A stretch of DNA of 64,000 nt from the NCBI RefSeq assembly GCF_963678635.1, contig NC_087068.1, forward strand, positions 12,837,872 to 12,901,871. The letters run 5' to 3'. The stretch is from Symsagittifera roscoffensis (taxonomy: Eukaryota; Xenacoelomorpha; Acoela; Convolutidae). How positions within the stretch are numbered: the first letter of the stretch is position 1; each line of letters starts with the position of its first letter. This document shows positions 38,751 to 48,481 of the stretch, in pieces. A program made the position numbers and the translations under genes. The notes under the pieces were generated by a model. The model saw only the letters and a list, made by a program, of their open reading frames with translations. It did no database searches and was not told the origin of the DNA.

Positions 38751-38823
38751 CCCGCGACAAGGGAACCGAACCCGTGAACGTCGGATTAAAACTCCAACGC
38801 TCTACCGACTGAGCTAGCAGGGC
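38751..38823 (-). tRNA. Lys-derived KB, TTT, G32
   Basis: Acceptor (cccgcgac) and T-stem changes. Confidence 0.42.
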
Positions 38824-38935
38824 TAAAATATTACGCTAGTCTTTCAAATACAAGAATTCGAAGCTTTGGATCCTAAAACGAATGACTAAGTGCTCATTTT
38901 TTTTGCAGAAATCTTTCATTATGAGGTTCTGTTTT

Positions 38936-39009
38936 CGCTCCTGGGTGGGCTTAATCCACCAACCTTGGGGTTGACAGCCGAACGCGCTAGCCGATTGCGC
39001 CCCAAGAGC
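38936..39009 (-). tRNA. Asn-derived NB, anticodon GTC
   Basis: NB copy of the regional subfamily (ccttgggg). Confidence 0.42.
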
Positions 39010-39182
39010 TCTATATATAAGTGTCGGTTGATTTTCTTAGGCATTATTCAAGCTTTTTACATGGGTAAAATTTCTTTTTGAGAGTCTGACACTTGTTAAG
39101 CATCCTTAAAAACTCTGAAAATAACTGGCGTTTTCAATGAAGTACGATTGTTTCAAAAATTTTAATAGAAGAAATAATACTT

Positions 39183-39255
39183 CGCCCCACAAGGGACTCG
39201 AACCCTTGACCTTCGGATTAAAAGTCTAACGCTCTACCGAATGATCTAGCAGGGC
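39183..39255 (-). tRNA. Lys-derived KA, TTT, weakened
   Basis: Anticodon stem TTAGA/TCCGA; A-box changes (gaatgatcta). Confidence 0.55.
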
Positions 39256-39396
39256 TCGAATTTTTGGCTAGTCTTACAGACCTATTTTGTCAAATTAAAG
39301 AATTGAAATTGATAATTTAGTGCTCCTTTTTTGAAATTGATAATTTAGTGCTTTTATCGTATGCAGAAAATTCTGATTCTGTGGTTCTGCTGTTCT

Positions 39397-39470
39397 CGCA
39401 TCTAGGTGGGCTTGAACCACCAACCTTTCGGTTATCATCCGAACGCGCTAGCCGATTGCGCCACAAGAGA
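39397..39470 (-). tRNA. Asn-derived NA, anticodon GAT (Ile)
   Basis: Loop ATGATAA (A32); acceptor and T-stem changes (cgcatctagg, gaga). Confidence 0.5.
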
Positions 39471-39610
39471 TCGATGAAAACTCATTTTATGAAAAAAAAA
39501 AATTTTTGAGCGCCTGAAACTTATTAACCATTCTTAAAAACTCTGAAAACAACTGGCGTTTTCTAAGAAGTTAGAGTGTTTCAAAGAAATTAATAGAAGA
39601 AATGATACTG

Positions 39611-39683
39611 CCCCCGACAAGGGAACCGAACCCTTGAACGTCGGATTAAAACTCCAACGCTCTACCGACTGAGCTAGCAGGGC
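39611..39683 (-). tRNA. Lys-derived KB, TTT, G32
   Basis: Like 33599-33671. Confidence 0.48.
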
Positions 39684-39795
39684 TAAAATATTACGCTAGT
39701 CTTTCAAATACAAGAATTCGAAGCTTTGGATCCTAAAACGAATGACTAAGTGCTCATTTTTTTTGCAGAAATCTTTCATTATGAGGTTCTGTTTT

Positions 39796-39869
39796 CGCTC
39801 CTGGGTGGGCTTAATCCACCAACCTTGGGGTTGACAGCCGAACGCGCTAGCCGATTGCGCCCCAAGAGC
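39796..39869 (-). tRNA. Asn-derived NB, anticodon GTC
   Basis: Duplicate of 38936-39009. Confidence 0.42.
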
Positions 39870-40042
39870 TCTATATATAAGTGTCGGTTGATTTTCTTAG
39901 GCATTATTCAAGCTTTTTACATGGGTAAAATTTCTTTTTGAGAGTCTGACACTTATTAAGCATCCTTAAAAACTCTGAAAATAACTGGCGTTTTCAATGA
40001 AGTACGATTGTTTCAAAAATTTTAATAGAAGAAATAATACTT

Positions 40043-40115
40043 CGCCCCACAAGGGACTCGAACCCTTGACCTTTGGATTAAAAGTCTAACGCTCTACCGA
40101 ATGATCTAGCAGGGC
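40043..40115 (-). tRNA. Lys-derived KA, TTT, weakened
   Basis: Near-duplicate of 39183-39255. Confidence 0.55.
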
Positions 40116-40256
40116 TCGAATTTTTGGCTAGTCTTACAGACCTATTTTGTCAAATTAAAGAATTGAAATTGATAATTTAGTGCTCCTTTTTTGAAATTGA
40201 TAATTTAGTGCTTTTATCTTATGCAGAAAATTCTGATTCTGTGGTTCTGCTGTTCT

Positions 40257-40330
40257 CGCATCTAGGTGGGCTTGAACCACCAACCTTTCGGTTATCATCC
40301 GAACGCGCTAGCCGATTGCGCCACAAGATA
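40257..40330 (-). tRNA. Asn-derived NA, anticodon GAT (Ile)
   Basis: Duplicate of 39397-39470 with another acceptor change. Confidence 0.48.
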
Positions 40331-40464
40331 TCGATGAAAACTCATTTTATGAAAAAAAAAAAATTTTGAGCGCCTGAAACTTATTAACCATTCTTAAAAA
40401 CTCTGAAAATAACTGGCGTTTTCTAAAAAGTTAGAGTGTTTCAAAGAAATTATTAGAAGAAATG

Positions 40465-40537
40465 CGCCCGACAAGTGAACCGAACCCTTGAACGTCGGAT
40501 TAGAAGTCCAACGCTCTACCGACTGAGCTAGCAGGGC
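40465..40537 (-). tRNA. Lys-derived KB, anticodon TCT (Arg)
   Basis: Loop CTTCTAA; T-stem change (aagtga). Confidence 0.48.
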
Positions 40538-40651
40538 TTAAAGATTACGCTAGTCTTTCAAATACAAGAATTCGAAGCTTTGGATCCTAAAACGAATGAC
40601 TGAGTGCTCATGTTTTTTTTGCAGAAATCTCTCATTCTGAGGTTCTGTTTT

Positions 40652-40725
40652 CGCTCCTGGGTGGGCTTAATCCACCAACCTTGGGGTTGACAGCCGAACG
40701 CGCTAGCCGATTGCGCCCCAAGAGT
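40652..40725 (-). tRNA. Asn-derived NB, anticodon GTC
   Basis: NB with first base altered (gagt). Confidence 0.4.
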
Positions 40726-40898
40726 TCTATACATAAGTGTCGGTTGATTTTTTTAGGCATTATTCAAGCTTTTTACATGGGTAAAATTTCTTTTTGAGAG
40801 TCTGACACTTATTAAGCATCCTTAAAAACTCTGAAAATAACTGGCGTTTTCAATGAAGTACGATTGCTTCAAAAATTTTAATAGAAGAAATAATACTT

Positions 40899-40971
40899 CG
40901 CCCCACAAGGGACTCGAACCCTTGACCTTTGGATTAAAAGTCCAACGCTCTACCGACAAAGCTAGCAGGGC
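40899..40971 (-). tRNA. tRNA-Lys(TTT), KA variant
   Basis: A-box/D-loop changes (cgacaaagcta). Confidence 0.68.
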
Positions 40972-41112
40972 TCGAATATTTTGCTAGTCTTACAGACCCA
41001 TTTTGTCAAATTAAAGAATTGAAATTGATAATTTAGTGTTCCTTTTTTGAAATTGATAAATTAGTGCTCTTATCTTATGCAGAAAATTCTGATTCTGTGG
41101 TTCTGCTGTTCT

Positions 41113-41186
41113 CGCTCCTGGGTGGGCTTGAACCACCAACCTTTCGGTTTACATCCGAACGCGCTAGCCGATTGCGCCACAATAGA
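41113..41186 (-). tRNA. Asn-derived NA, anticodon GTA (Tyr)
   Basis: Loop ATGTAAA; the 5' acceptor is eroded (aataga). Eukaryotic tRNA-Tyr normally carries an intron and none is present here. Confidence 0.48.
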
Positions 41187-41319
41187 TCGACGAAAAATCA
41201 TATTATGAAAAAAAAAATTTTTGAGCGCCTGAAACTTATTAACCATTCTTAAAAACTCTGAAAATAACTGGCGTTTTCTAAGAAGTTAGAGTGTTTCAAA
41301 GAAATTAATAGAAGAAATG

Positions 41320-41392
41320 CGACCGACAAGGGAACCGAACCCTTGAACGTCGGATTAGAAGTCCAACGCTCTACCGACTGAGCTAGCAGTGC
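41320..41392 (-). tRNA. Lys-derived KB, anticodon TCT (Arg)
   Basis: Loop CTTCTAA; acceptor changes at both ends. Confidence 0.45.
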
Positions 41393-41506
41393 TTAAAGAT
41401 TACGCTAGTCTTTCAATTACAAGAAGTCGAAGCTTTGGATCCTAAAACGAATGACTGAGTGCTCATGTTTTTTTTTCAGAAATCTCTCATTCTGAGGTTC
41501 TGTTCT

Positions 41507-41580
41507 CGCTCCTGGGTGGGCTTAATCCACCAACCTTTTGTTTGACAGCCGAACGCGCTAGCCGATTGCGCCCCAAGTGC
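41507..41580 (-). tRNA. Asn-derived NB, anticodon GTC
   Basis: NB with further stem changes (ttttgttt, aagtgc). Confidence 0.4.
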
Positions 41581-41754
41581 TCTACACATAATTGTCGGTT
41601 GATTTTTTTAGGCATTATTCAAGCTTTTTACATTGGGTAAAATTTATTTTTGAGAGTCTGACACTTATTAAGCATCCTTAAAAACTCTGAAAATAACTGG
41701 CGTTTACAATGAAGTACGATTGTTTCACAAATTTTAATAAAAGAAATGATACTT

Positions 41755-41827
41755 CGCCCCACAAGGAACTCGAACCCTTGACCGTTGGATTAAAAGTCCA
41801 ACGCTCTACCGACTGAGTTAGCAGGGC
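41755..41827 (-). tRNA. tRNA-Lys(TTT), KA variant
   Basis: T-stem (aaggaac) and A-box (gagtta) changes. Confidence 0.72.
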
Positions 41828-41968
41828 TCGAATGTTTTGCTAGTCATACAGACCTATTTTGTCAAACTCAAGAATTGAAATTGATAATTTAGTGCTCCTT
41901 TTTTGAAATTGATAATTTAGTGCTCTTATCTTATGCAGAAAAGTCTGATTCTGTGGTTCTGCTGTTCT

Positions 41969-41975
41969 CGCTCCT

Positions 41976-42015
<40 letters not shown>

Positions 42016-42042
42016 GGCGCTAGCCGATTGCGCCACAAGATC
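41969..42042 (-). tRNA. tRNA-Asn(GTT), NA variant
   Basis: Second acceptor base and one D-stem base altered. Confidence 0.75.
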
Positions 42043-42180
42043 TCAAAAAAAATCATTTTATGAAAAAAAATTTTTTTGAGCGCCTGAAACTTATTAACCA
42101 TTCTTAAAAACTCTGAAAATAACTGGCGTTTTCTAAGAAGTTAGAGTGTTTCAAAAAAATTAATAGAAGAAATGATACTG

Positions 42181-42247
42181 CGCCCGACAAGGAACCCTTG
42201 AACGTCGGATTAAAAGTCCAACGCTCTACCGACTGAGCTAGCAGGGC
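42181..42247 (-). pseudogene. Lys-derived KB, T-arm deletion (67 nt)
   Basis: Same 6-nt loss as in the 1-7 kb region, 35 kb away. Confidence 0.85.
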
Positions 42248-42359
42248 TAAAAGATTACGCTAGTCTTTCAAATACAAGAATTCGAAGCTTTGGATCCTAA
42301 AACGAATGACTAAGTGCTCATTTTTTTTGCAGAAATCTCTCATTCTGAGGTTCTGTTCT

Positions 42360-42433
42360 CGCTCCTGGGTGGGCTTAATCCACCAACTTTTGGGTTGACA
42401 GCCGAACGCGCTAGCCGATTGCGCCCCAAGAGC
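42360..42433 (-). tRNA. Asn-derived NB, anticodon GTC
   Basis: NB copy, type-B flank. Confidence 0.45.
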
Positions 42434-42606
42434 TCTATACATAAGTGTCGGTTGATTTTTTTAGGCATCATTCAAGCTTTTTACATGGGTAAAATTTATT
42501 TTTGAGAGTCTGACACTTATTAAGCATCCTTAAAAACTCTGAAAATAACTGGCGTTTTCAATGAAGTACGATTGTTTCAAAAACTTTAATAGAAGAAATA
42601 ATACTT
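42434..42606. other. Exemplar spacer between NB and KA
   Basis: About 170 bp. It shares the 'ctctgaaaataactggcg' core with the NA-KB spacer, evidence that the A and B halves descend from one ancestral pair. The KA end carries an A-run that serves as the KA terminator. Confidence 0.65.
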
Positions 42607-42678
42607 CGCCCCACAAGGGACTCGAACCCTTGACGTTGGATTAAAAGTCCAACGCTCTACCGACTGAGCTAGCAGGTC
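42607..42678 (-). tRNA. Lys-derived KA, 72 nt, TTT
   Basis: One variable-loop base lost and gcaggtc acceptor change. Confidence 0.68.
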
Positions 42679-42819
42679 TCGAATATTTTGCTAGTCTTAC
42701 AGACCTATTTTGTCAAATTCAAGAATTGAAATTGATAATTTAGTGCTCCTTTTTTGAAATTGATAATTTAGTGCTCTTATCTTATGCAGAAAAGTCTGAT
42801 TCTGTGGTTCTGCTATTCT

Positions 42820-42834
42820 CGCTCCTGCGTGGGA

Positions 42835-42873
<39 letters not shown>

Positions 42874-42893
42874 GCCGATTGCGCCACAATCCC
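42820..42893 (-). tRNA. Asn-derived NA, GTT, acceptor eroded
   Basis: 5' end reads aatccc on the plus strand; T-stem change. Confidence 0.55.
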
Positions 42894-43032
42894 TCGATAA
42901 AAAATCATTTTATGAAAAAAAAAATTTTTGAGCGCCTGAAACTTATTAACCATTCTTAAAAACTCTGAAAATAACTGGCGTTTTCTAAGAAGTTAGAGTG
43001 TTTCAAAGAAATTAATAGAAGAAATGATACTG

Positions 43033-43105
43033 CGCCCGACAAGGGAACCGAACCCTTGAACGTCGGATTAAAAGTCCAACGCTCTACCGACTGAGCTAGC
43101 AGGGC
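43033..43105 (-). tRNA. Lys-derived KB exemplar, TTT
   Basis: A 73-nt Lys body with anticodon TTT in stem TTGGA/TCCGA (one G-T). It differs from KA by acceptor GCCCTGC/GTCGGGC with a T-C mismatch at pair 5-68, variable loop CGTTC, and T loop TTCGGTT. There G replaces the near-universal A58, which also weakens the B box (GGTTCGGTTCC). Most KB copies keep a T-run terminator about 22 nt downstream, but here that run is broken. KB could still be transcribed; its acceptor and T-loop defects suggest reduced function. Copies called KB elsewhere share these differences. Confidence 0.58.
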
Positions 43106-43218
43106 TAAAAGATTACGCTGGTCTTTCAAATACAAGAATTCGAAGCTTTGGATCCTAAAACGAATGACTAAGTGCTCGTTTTTTTTTGCAGAAATCTCTC
43201 ATTCTGAGGTTCTGTTCT

Positions 43219-43292
43219 CGCTCCTGGGTGGGCTTAATCCACCAACCTTTGCGTTGATAGCCGAACGCGCTAGCCGATTGCGCCCCAAGAGC
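43219..43292 (-). tRNA. Asn-derived NB, anticodon ATC (Asp)
   Basis: Loop CTATCAA, the only ATC copy seen; stem mismatches. Confidence 0.42.
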
Positions 43293-43465
43293 TCTATACA
43301 TAAGTGTCGGTTGATTTTTTTAGGCATCATTCAAGCTTTTTACATGGGTAAAATTTATTTTTGAGAGTCTGACACTTATTAAGCATCCTTAAAAACTCTG
43401 AAAATAACTGGTGTTTTCAATGAAGTACGATTGTTTCAAAAATTTTAATAGAAGAAATAATACTT

Positions 43466-43538
43466 CGCCCCACAAGGGACTCGAACCCTTGACCGTTGGA
43501 TTAAAAGTCCAACGCTCTATCGACTGAGCTAGCAGGGC
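43466..43538 (-). tRNA. tRNA-Lys(TTT), KA
   Basis: KA with one D-loop change (ctatcgac). Confidence 0.87.
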
Positions 43539-43679
43539 TCGAATATTTTGCTAGTCTTACAGAACTATTTTGTCAAATTCAAGAATTGAAATTGATAATT
43601 TAGTGCTCCTTTTTTGAAATTGATAATTTAGTGCTCTTATCTTATGCAGAAAAGTCTGATTCTGTGGTTCTGCTGTTCT

Positions 43680-43686
43680 CGCTCCT

Positions 43687-43733
<47 letters not shown>

Positions 43734-43753
43734 GCCGATTGCGCCCCAAGAGA
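43680..43753 (-). tRNA. Asn-derived NA/NB chimera, GTT
   Basis: NA T and anticodon arms joined to an NB 5' end and 5' flank; first base altered. Confidence 0.65.
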
Positions 43754-43926
43754 TCAATACATAAGTGTCGGTTGATTTTTTTAGGCATCATTCAAGCTTT
43801 TTACATGGGTAAAATTTATTTTTGAGAGTCTGACACTTATTAAGCATCCTTAAAAACTCTGAAAATAACTGGCGTTTTCAATGAAGTACGATTGTTTCAA
43901 AAATTTTAATAGAAGAAATAATACTT

Positions 43927-43999
43927 CGCCCCACAAGGGACTCGAACCCTTGACCGTTGGATTAAAAGTCCAACTCTCTATCGACTGAGCTAGCAGGGC
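43927..43999 (-). tRNA. tRNA-Lys(TTT), KA
   Basis: Local 461-bp duplicate of 43466 with a further D-stem change. Confidence 0.83.
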
Positions 44000-44140
44000 T
44001 CGAATATTTTGCTAGTCTTACAGAACTATTTTGTCAAATTCAAGAATTGAAATTGATAATTTAGTGCTCCTTTTTTGAAATTGATAATTTAGTGCTCTTA
44101 TCTTATGCAGAAAAGTCTGATTCTGTGGTTCTGCTGTTCT

Positions 44141-44214
44141 CGCTCCTGGGTGGGCTTGAACCACCAACCTTTAGGTTAACAGCCGAACGCGCTAGCCGAT
44201 TGCGCCACAAGAGC
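44141..44214 (-). tRNA. tRNA-Asn(GTT), NA
   Basis: NA with one anticodon-stem mismatch (tttagg). Confidence 0.83.
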
Positions 44215-44354
44215 TCAATAAAAAACCATTTTATGAAAAAAAAAAAATTTTGAGCGCCTGAAACTTATTAACCATTCTTAAAAACTCTGAAAATAACTGG
44301 CGTTTTCTAAGAAGTTAGAGTGTTTCAAAAAAATTAATAGAAGAAATGATACTG

Positions 44355-44421
44355 CGCCCGACAAGGAACCCTTGAACGTCGGATTAAAAGTCCAACGCTC
44401 TACCGACTGAGCTAGCAGAGC
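44355..44421 (-). pseudogene. Lys-derived KB, T-arm deletion (67 nt)
   Basis: Same 6-nt loss. Confidence 0.85.
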
Positions 44422-44533
44422 TAAAAGATTACGCTAGTCTTTCAAATACAAGAATTCGAAGCTTTGGATCCTAAAACGAATGACTAAGTGCTCATTTTTT
44501 TTGCAGAAATCTCTCATTCTGAGGTTCTGTTCT

Positions 44534-44607
44534 CGCTCCTGGGTGGGCTTAATCCACCAACTTTTGGGTTGACAGCCGAACGCGCTAGCCGATTGCGCCC
44601 CAAGAGC
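44534..44607 (-). tRNA. Asn-derived NB, anticodon GTC
   Basis: NB copy, type-B flank. Confidence 0.45.
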
Positions 44608-44780
44608 TCTATAGATAAGTGTCGGTTGATTTTTTTAGGCATCATTCAAGCTTTTTACATGGGTAAAATTTATTTTTGAGAGTCTGACACTTATTAAGCA
44701 TCCTTAAAAACTCTGAAAATAACTGGCGTTTTCAATGAAGTACGATTGTTTCAAAAATTTTAATAGAAGAAATAATACTT

Positions 44781-44853
44781 CGCCCCACAAGGGACTCGAA
44801 CCCTTGACCGTTGGATTAAAAGTCCAACGCTCTACCGAATGAGCTAGCAGGGC
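44781..44853 (-). tRNA. tRNA-Lys(TTT), KA
   Basis: KA with one D-loop change (cgaatgag). Confidence 0.86.
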
Positions 44854-44903
44854 TCGAATGTTTTGCTTGTCTTACAGAACTATTTTGTCAAATTCAAGAA
44901 TTG

Positions 44904-44987
44904 AAATTGATAATTTAGTGCTCCTTTTTTGAAATTGATAATTTAGTGCTTCTTTTTTGAAATTGATAATTTAGTGCTCTTATCTTA
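44904..44987. repeat. 28-bp spacer repeat, three copies
   Basis: Copies begin at 44904, 44932 and 44960. This is the only three-copy spacer I noticed. Confidence 0.85.
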
Positions 44988-45022
44988 TGCAGAAAAGTCT
45001 GATTCTGTGTTTCTGCTGCTCT

Positions 45023-45029
45023 CGCTCCT

Positions 45030-45076
<47 letters not shown>

Positions 45077-45096
45077 GCCGATTGCGCCACAAGACC
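45023..45096 (-). tRNA. tRNA-Asn(GTT), NA
   Basis: NA with one acceptor change (agacc); the triple 28-bp repeat lies in its 3' flank. Confidence 0.83.
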
Positions 45097-45236
45097 TCGA
45101 TAAAAAGTTATTTTATGAAAAAGAAATATTTTTGAGCGCCTGAAACTTATTAAACATTCTTAAAAACTCTGAAAATAACTGGCGTTTTCTAAGAAGTTAG
45201 AGTGTTTCAAAAAAATTAAAAGAAGAAATGATACTG

Positions 45237-45303
45237 CGCCCGACAAGGAACCCTTGAACGTCGGATTAAAAGTCCAACGCTCTACCGACTGAGCTAGCAG
45301 GGC
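45237..45303 (-). pseudogene. Lys-derived KB, T-arm deletion (67 nt)
   Basis: Same 6-nt loss. Confidence 0.85.
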
Positions 45304-45415
45304 TTAAAGCTTCCGCTAGTATTTCAAATACAATAATTCGAAGCTTTGGATCCTAAAACGAATGACTAAGTGCTCATTTTTTTTGCAGAAATCTCTCATT
45401 CTGAGGTTCTTTTCT

Positions 45416-45489
45416 CGCTCCTGGGTGGGCTTAATCCACCAACCTTTGGGTTGACAGCCGAACGCGCTAGCCGATTGCGCCCCAAGAGC
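45416..45489 (-). tRNA. Asn-derived NB, anticodon GTC
   Basis: NB copy, type-B flank. Confidence 0.45.
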
Positions 45490-45662
45490 TCTATACATAA
45501 GTGTCGGTTGATTTTTTTAGGCATCATTCAAGCTTTTTACATGGGTAAAATTTATTTTTGAGAGTCTGACACTTATTAAGCATCCTTAAAAACTCTGAAA
45601 ATAACTGGCGTTTTCAATGAAGTACGATTGTTTCAAAAATTTTAGAAGAAGAAATAATACTT

Positions 45663-45735
45663 CGCCCCACAAGGGACTCGAACCCTTGACCGTTGGATTA
45701 AAAGTCCAACGCTCTACCGACTGAGCTAGCAGGGC
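45663..45735 (-). tRNA. tRNA-Lys(TTT), KA
   Basis: Intact KA copy. Confidence 0.9.
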
Positions 45736-45876
45736 TCGAATATTTTGCTAGTCTTACAGACCTATTTTGTCAAATTCAGGAATTGAAATTGATAATTTAG
45801 TGCTCCTTTTTTGAAATTGATAATTTAGTGCTCTTATCTTATGCAGAAAAGTCTGATTCTGTGTTTCTGCTGTTCT

Positions 45877-45950
45877 CGCTCCTGGGTGGGCTTGAACCAC
45901 AAACCTTTCTGTTAACAGCCGAACGCGCTAGCCAATTGCGCCACAAGAGC
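45877..45950 (-). tRNA. tRNA-Asn(GTT), NA variant
   Basis: Anticodon-stem mismatch (tttctg) and T-stem change (accacaaa). Confidence 0.72.
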
Positions 45951-46088
45951 TCAATAAAAAATCATTTTTTGAAAAAAAAATTTCTGAGCGCCTGAAACTT
46001 ATTAACGATTCTTAAAAACTCTGAAAATAACTGGCGTTTTCAATGAAGTACGATTGTTTCAAAAATTTTAATAGAAGAAATGATACTT

Positions 46089-46157
46089 CGCCCCACAAGG
46101 GACTACTCGAACCCTTGACCGTTGGATTAAAAGCTCTACCGACTGAGCTAGCAGGGC
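46089..46157 (-). pseudogene. Lys-derived KA, 69 nt, rearranged
   Basis: Three bases gained in the T arm and seven lost at the anticodon stem/D-arm junction. Confidence 0.8.
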
Positions 46158-46298
46158 TCGAATATTTTGCTAGTCTTACAGACCTATTTTGTCAAATTCA
46201 AGAATTGAAATTGTTAATTTAGTGCTCCTTTTTTGAAATTGATAATTTAGTGCTCTTATCTTATGCAGAAAAGTCTGTTTCTCTGGTTTTGCTGTTCT

Positions 46299-46305
46299 CG
46301 CTCCT

Positions 46306-46352
<47 letters not shown>

Positions 46353-46372
46353 GCCGATTGCGCCACAAGAGC
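46299..46372 (-). tRNA. tRNA-Asn(GTT), NA
   Basis: Intact NA copy. Confidence 0.92.
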
Positions 46373-46514
46373 TCGATAATAACTCATTTTATGAAAAAAA
46401 ATTTTTTTGAGCGCCTGAAACTTATTAACCATTCTTAAAAACTCTGAAAATAACTGGCGTTTTCTAAGAAGTTAGAGTGTTTCAAAGAAATTATTATTAG
46501 AAGAAATGAAACTG

Positions 46515-46587
46515 CGCCCGACAAGGGAACCGAACCCTTGAACGTCGGATTAAAAGTCCAACGCTCTACCGACTGAGCTAGCAGGGC
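46515..46587 (-). tRNA. Lys-derived KB, TTT
   Basis: KB with broken T-run (aaagaaattatt). Confidence 0.52.
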
Positions 46588-46699
46588 TAAAAGATTACGC
46601 TAGTCTTTCAAATACAAGAATTCGAAGCTTTGGATCCTAAAACGAATGACTAAGTGCTCATTTTTTTTGCAGAAATCTCTCATTCTGAGGTTCTGTTCT

Positions 46700-46773
46700 C
46701 GCTCCTGGGTAGGCTTACTCCACCAACCTTGGGGTTGACAGCCGAACGCGCTAGACGATTGCGCCCCAAGAGC
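46700..46773 (-). tRNA. Asn-derived NB, anticodon GTC
   Basis: NB with D-loop change (gctagacg). Confidence 0.42.
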
Positions 46774-46946
46774 TCAATACATAAGTGTCGGTTGATTTTT
46801 TTAGGCATCATTCAAGCTTTTTACATGGGTAAAACTTATTTTTGAGAGTCTGACACTTATTAAGCATCCTTAAAAACTCTGAAAATAACTGGCGTTTTCA
46901 ATGAAGTACGATTGTTTCATAAATTTTAATAGAAGCAATGATACTT

Positions 46947-47019
46947 CGCCCCACAAGGGACTCGAACCCTTGACCGTTGGATTAAAAGTCCAACGCTCTA
47001 CCGACTGAGCTAGCAGGGC
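46947..47019 (-). tRNA. tRNA-Lys(TTT), KA
   Basis: Intact body; the A-run terminator is interrupted (cataaatttt). Confidence 0.87.
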
Positions 47020-47160
47020 TCGAAGGTTTTGCTAGTCATACAGACCTATTTTGTCAAATTCAAGAATTGAAATTGATAATTTAGTGCTCCTTTTTTGAAA
47101 TTGATAATTTAGTGCTCTTATCTTATGCAGAAAAGTCTGATTCTGTGTTTCTGCTGTTCT

Positions 47161-47234
47161 CGCTCATGGGTGGGCTTGAACCACAAACCTTTCTGTTAAC
47201 GGCCGAACGCGCTAGCCGATTGCGCCACAAGAGC
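47161..47234 (-). tRNA. Asn-derived NA, GTT, C33
   Basis: Conserved T33 replaced by C and stem mismatch; T-stem changes. Confidence 0.58.
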
Positions 47235-47376
47235 TCAATAATAACTCATTTTATGAAAAAAAAAATTTTTGAGCGCCTGAAACTTATAAACCATTCTTAA
47301 AAACTCTGAAAATAACTGGCGTTTTCTAAGAAGTTAGAGTGTTTCAAAGAAATTATTATTAGAAGAAATGAAACTG

Positions 47377-47449
47377 CGCCCGACAAGGGAACCGAACCCT
47401 TGAACGTCGGATTAAAAGTCCAACGCTCTACCGACTGAGCTAGCAGGGC
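47377..47449 (-). tRNA. Lys-derived KB, TTT
   Basis: Duplicate of 46515-46587. Confidence 0.52.
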
Positions 47450-47561
47450 TAAAAGATTACGCTAGTCTTTCAAATACAAGAATTCGAAGCTTTGGATCCT
47501 AAAACGAATGACTAAGTGATCATTTTTTTTGCAGAAATCTCTCATTCTGAGGTTCTGTTCT

Positions 47562-47635
47562 CGCTCCTGGGTGGGCTTACTCCACCAACCTTGGGGTTGA
47601 CAGCCGAACGCGCTAGACGATTGCGCCCCAAGAGC
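47562..47635 (-). tRNA. Asn-derived NB, anticodon GTC
   Basis: Near-duplicate of 46700-46773. Confidence 0.42.
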
Positions 47636-47808
47636 TCAATACATAAGTGTCGGTTGATTTTTTTAGGCATCATTCAAGCTTTTTACATGGGTAAAACTTA
47701 TTTTTGAGAGTCTGACACTTATTAAGCATCCTTAAAAACTCTGAAAATAACTGGCGTTTTCAATGAAGTACGATTGTTTCATAAATTTTAATAGAAGCAA
47801 TGATACTT

Positions 47809-47881
47809 CGCCCCACAAGGGACTCGAACCCTTGACCGTTGGATTAAAAGTCCAACGCTCTACCGACTGAGCTAGCAGGGC
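47809..47881 (-). tRNA. tRNA-Lys(TTT), KA
   Basis: Same as 46947-47019. Confidence 0.87.
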
Positions 47882-48022
47882 TCGAATGTTTTGCTAGTCA
47901 TACAGACCTATTTTGTCAAATTCAAGAATTGAAATTGATAATTTAGTGCTCCTTTTTTGAAATTGATAATTTAGTGCTCTTATCTTATGCAGAAAAGTCT
48001 GATTCTGTGTTTCTGCTGTTCT

Positions 48023-48096
48023 CGCTCATGGGTGGGCTTGAACCACAAACCTTTCTGTTAACAGACGAACGCGCTAGCCAATTGCGCCACAAGAGC
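48023..48096 (-). tRNA. Asn-derived NA, GTT, weakened
   Basis: Anticodon-stem and T-stem mismatches. Confidence 0.6.
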
Positions 48097-48217
48097 TCAA
48101 TAAAAAATTATTTTGAGCGCCTGAAACTTATTAACCACTCTTAAAAACTCTGAAAATAACTGGCGTTTTCCATGAAGTACGATTGTTTCATAAATTTTAA
48201 TAGAAGAAATAATACTT

Positions 48218-48286
48218 CGCCCCACAAGGGACTACTCGAACCCTTGACCGTTAGATTAAAAGCTCTACCGACTGAGCTAGCAGGGC
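48218..48286 (-). pseudogene. Lys-derived KA, 69 nt, rearranged
   Basis: Same rearrangement as 46089-46157. Confidence 0.8.
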
Positions 48287-48427
48287 TCGATTATTTTGCT
48301 AGTCTTACAGACCTATTTTGTCAAATTCAAGAATTGAAATTGATAATTTAGTGCTCCTTTTTTGAAATTGATAATTTAGTGCTCTTATCTTATGCAGAAA
48401 AGTCTGATTCTGTGGTTCTGCGGTTCT

Positions 48428-48434
48428 CGCTCCT

Positions 48435-48481
<47 letters not shown>

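Larger units (their letters stand above)
38751..40464 (-). repeat. 0.86-kb dimer duplicated
   Basis: 38751-39610 and 39611-40464 carry the same KB, NB, KA and Asn(GAT) copies at an offset of 860 bp. Confidence 0.8.
46515..48217 (-). repeat. 0.86-kb dimer duplicated
   Basis: 46515-47376 and 47377-48217 are near-identical dimers at an offset of 862 bp. Confidence 0.8.
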
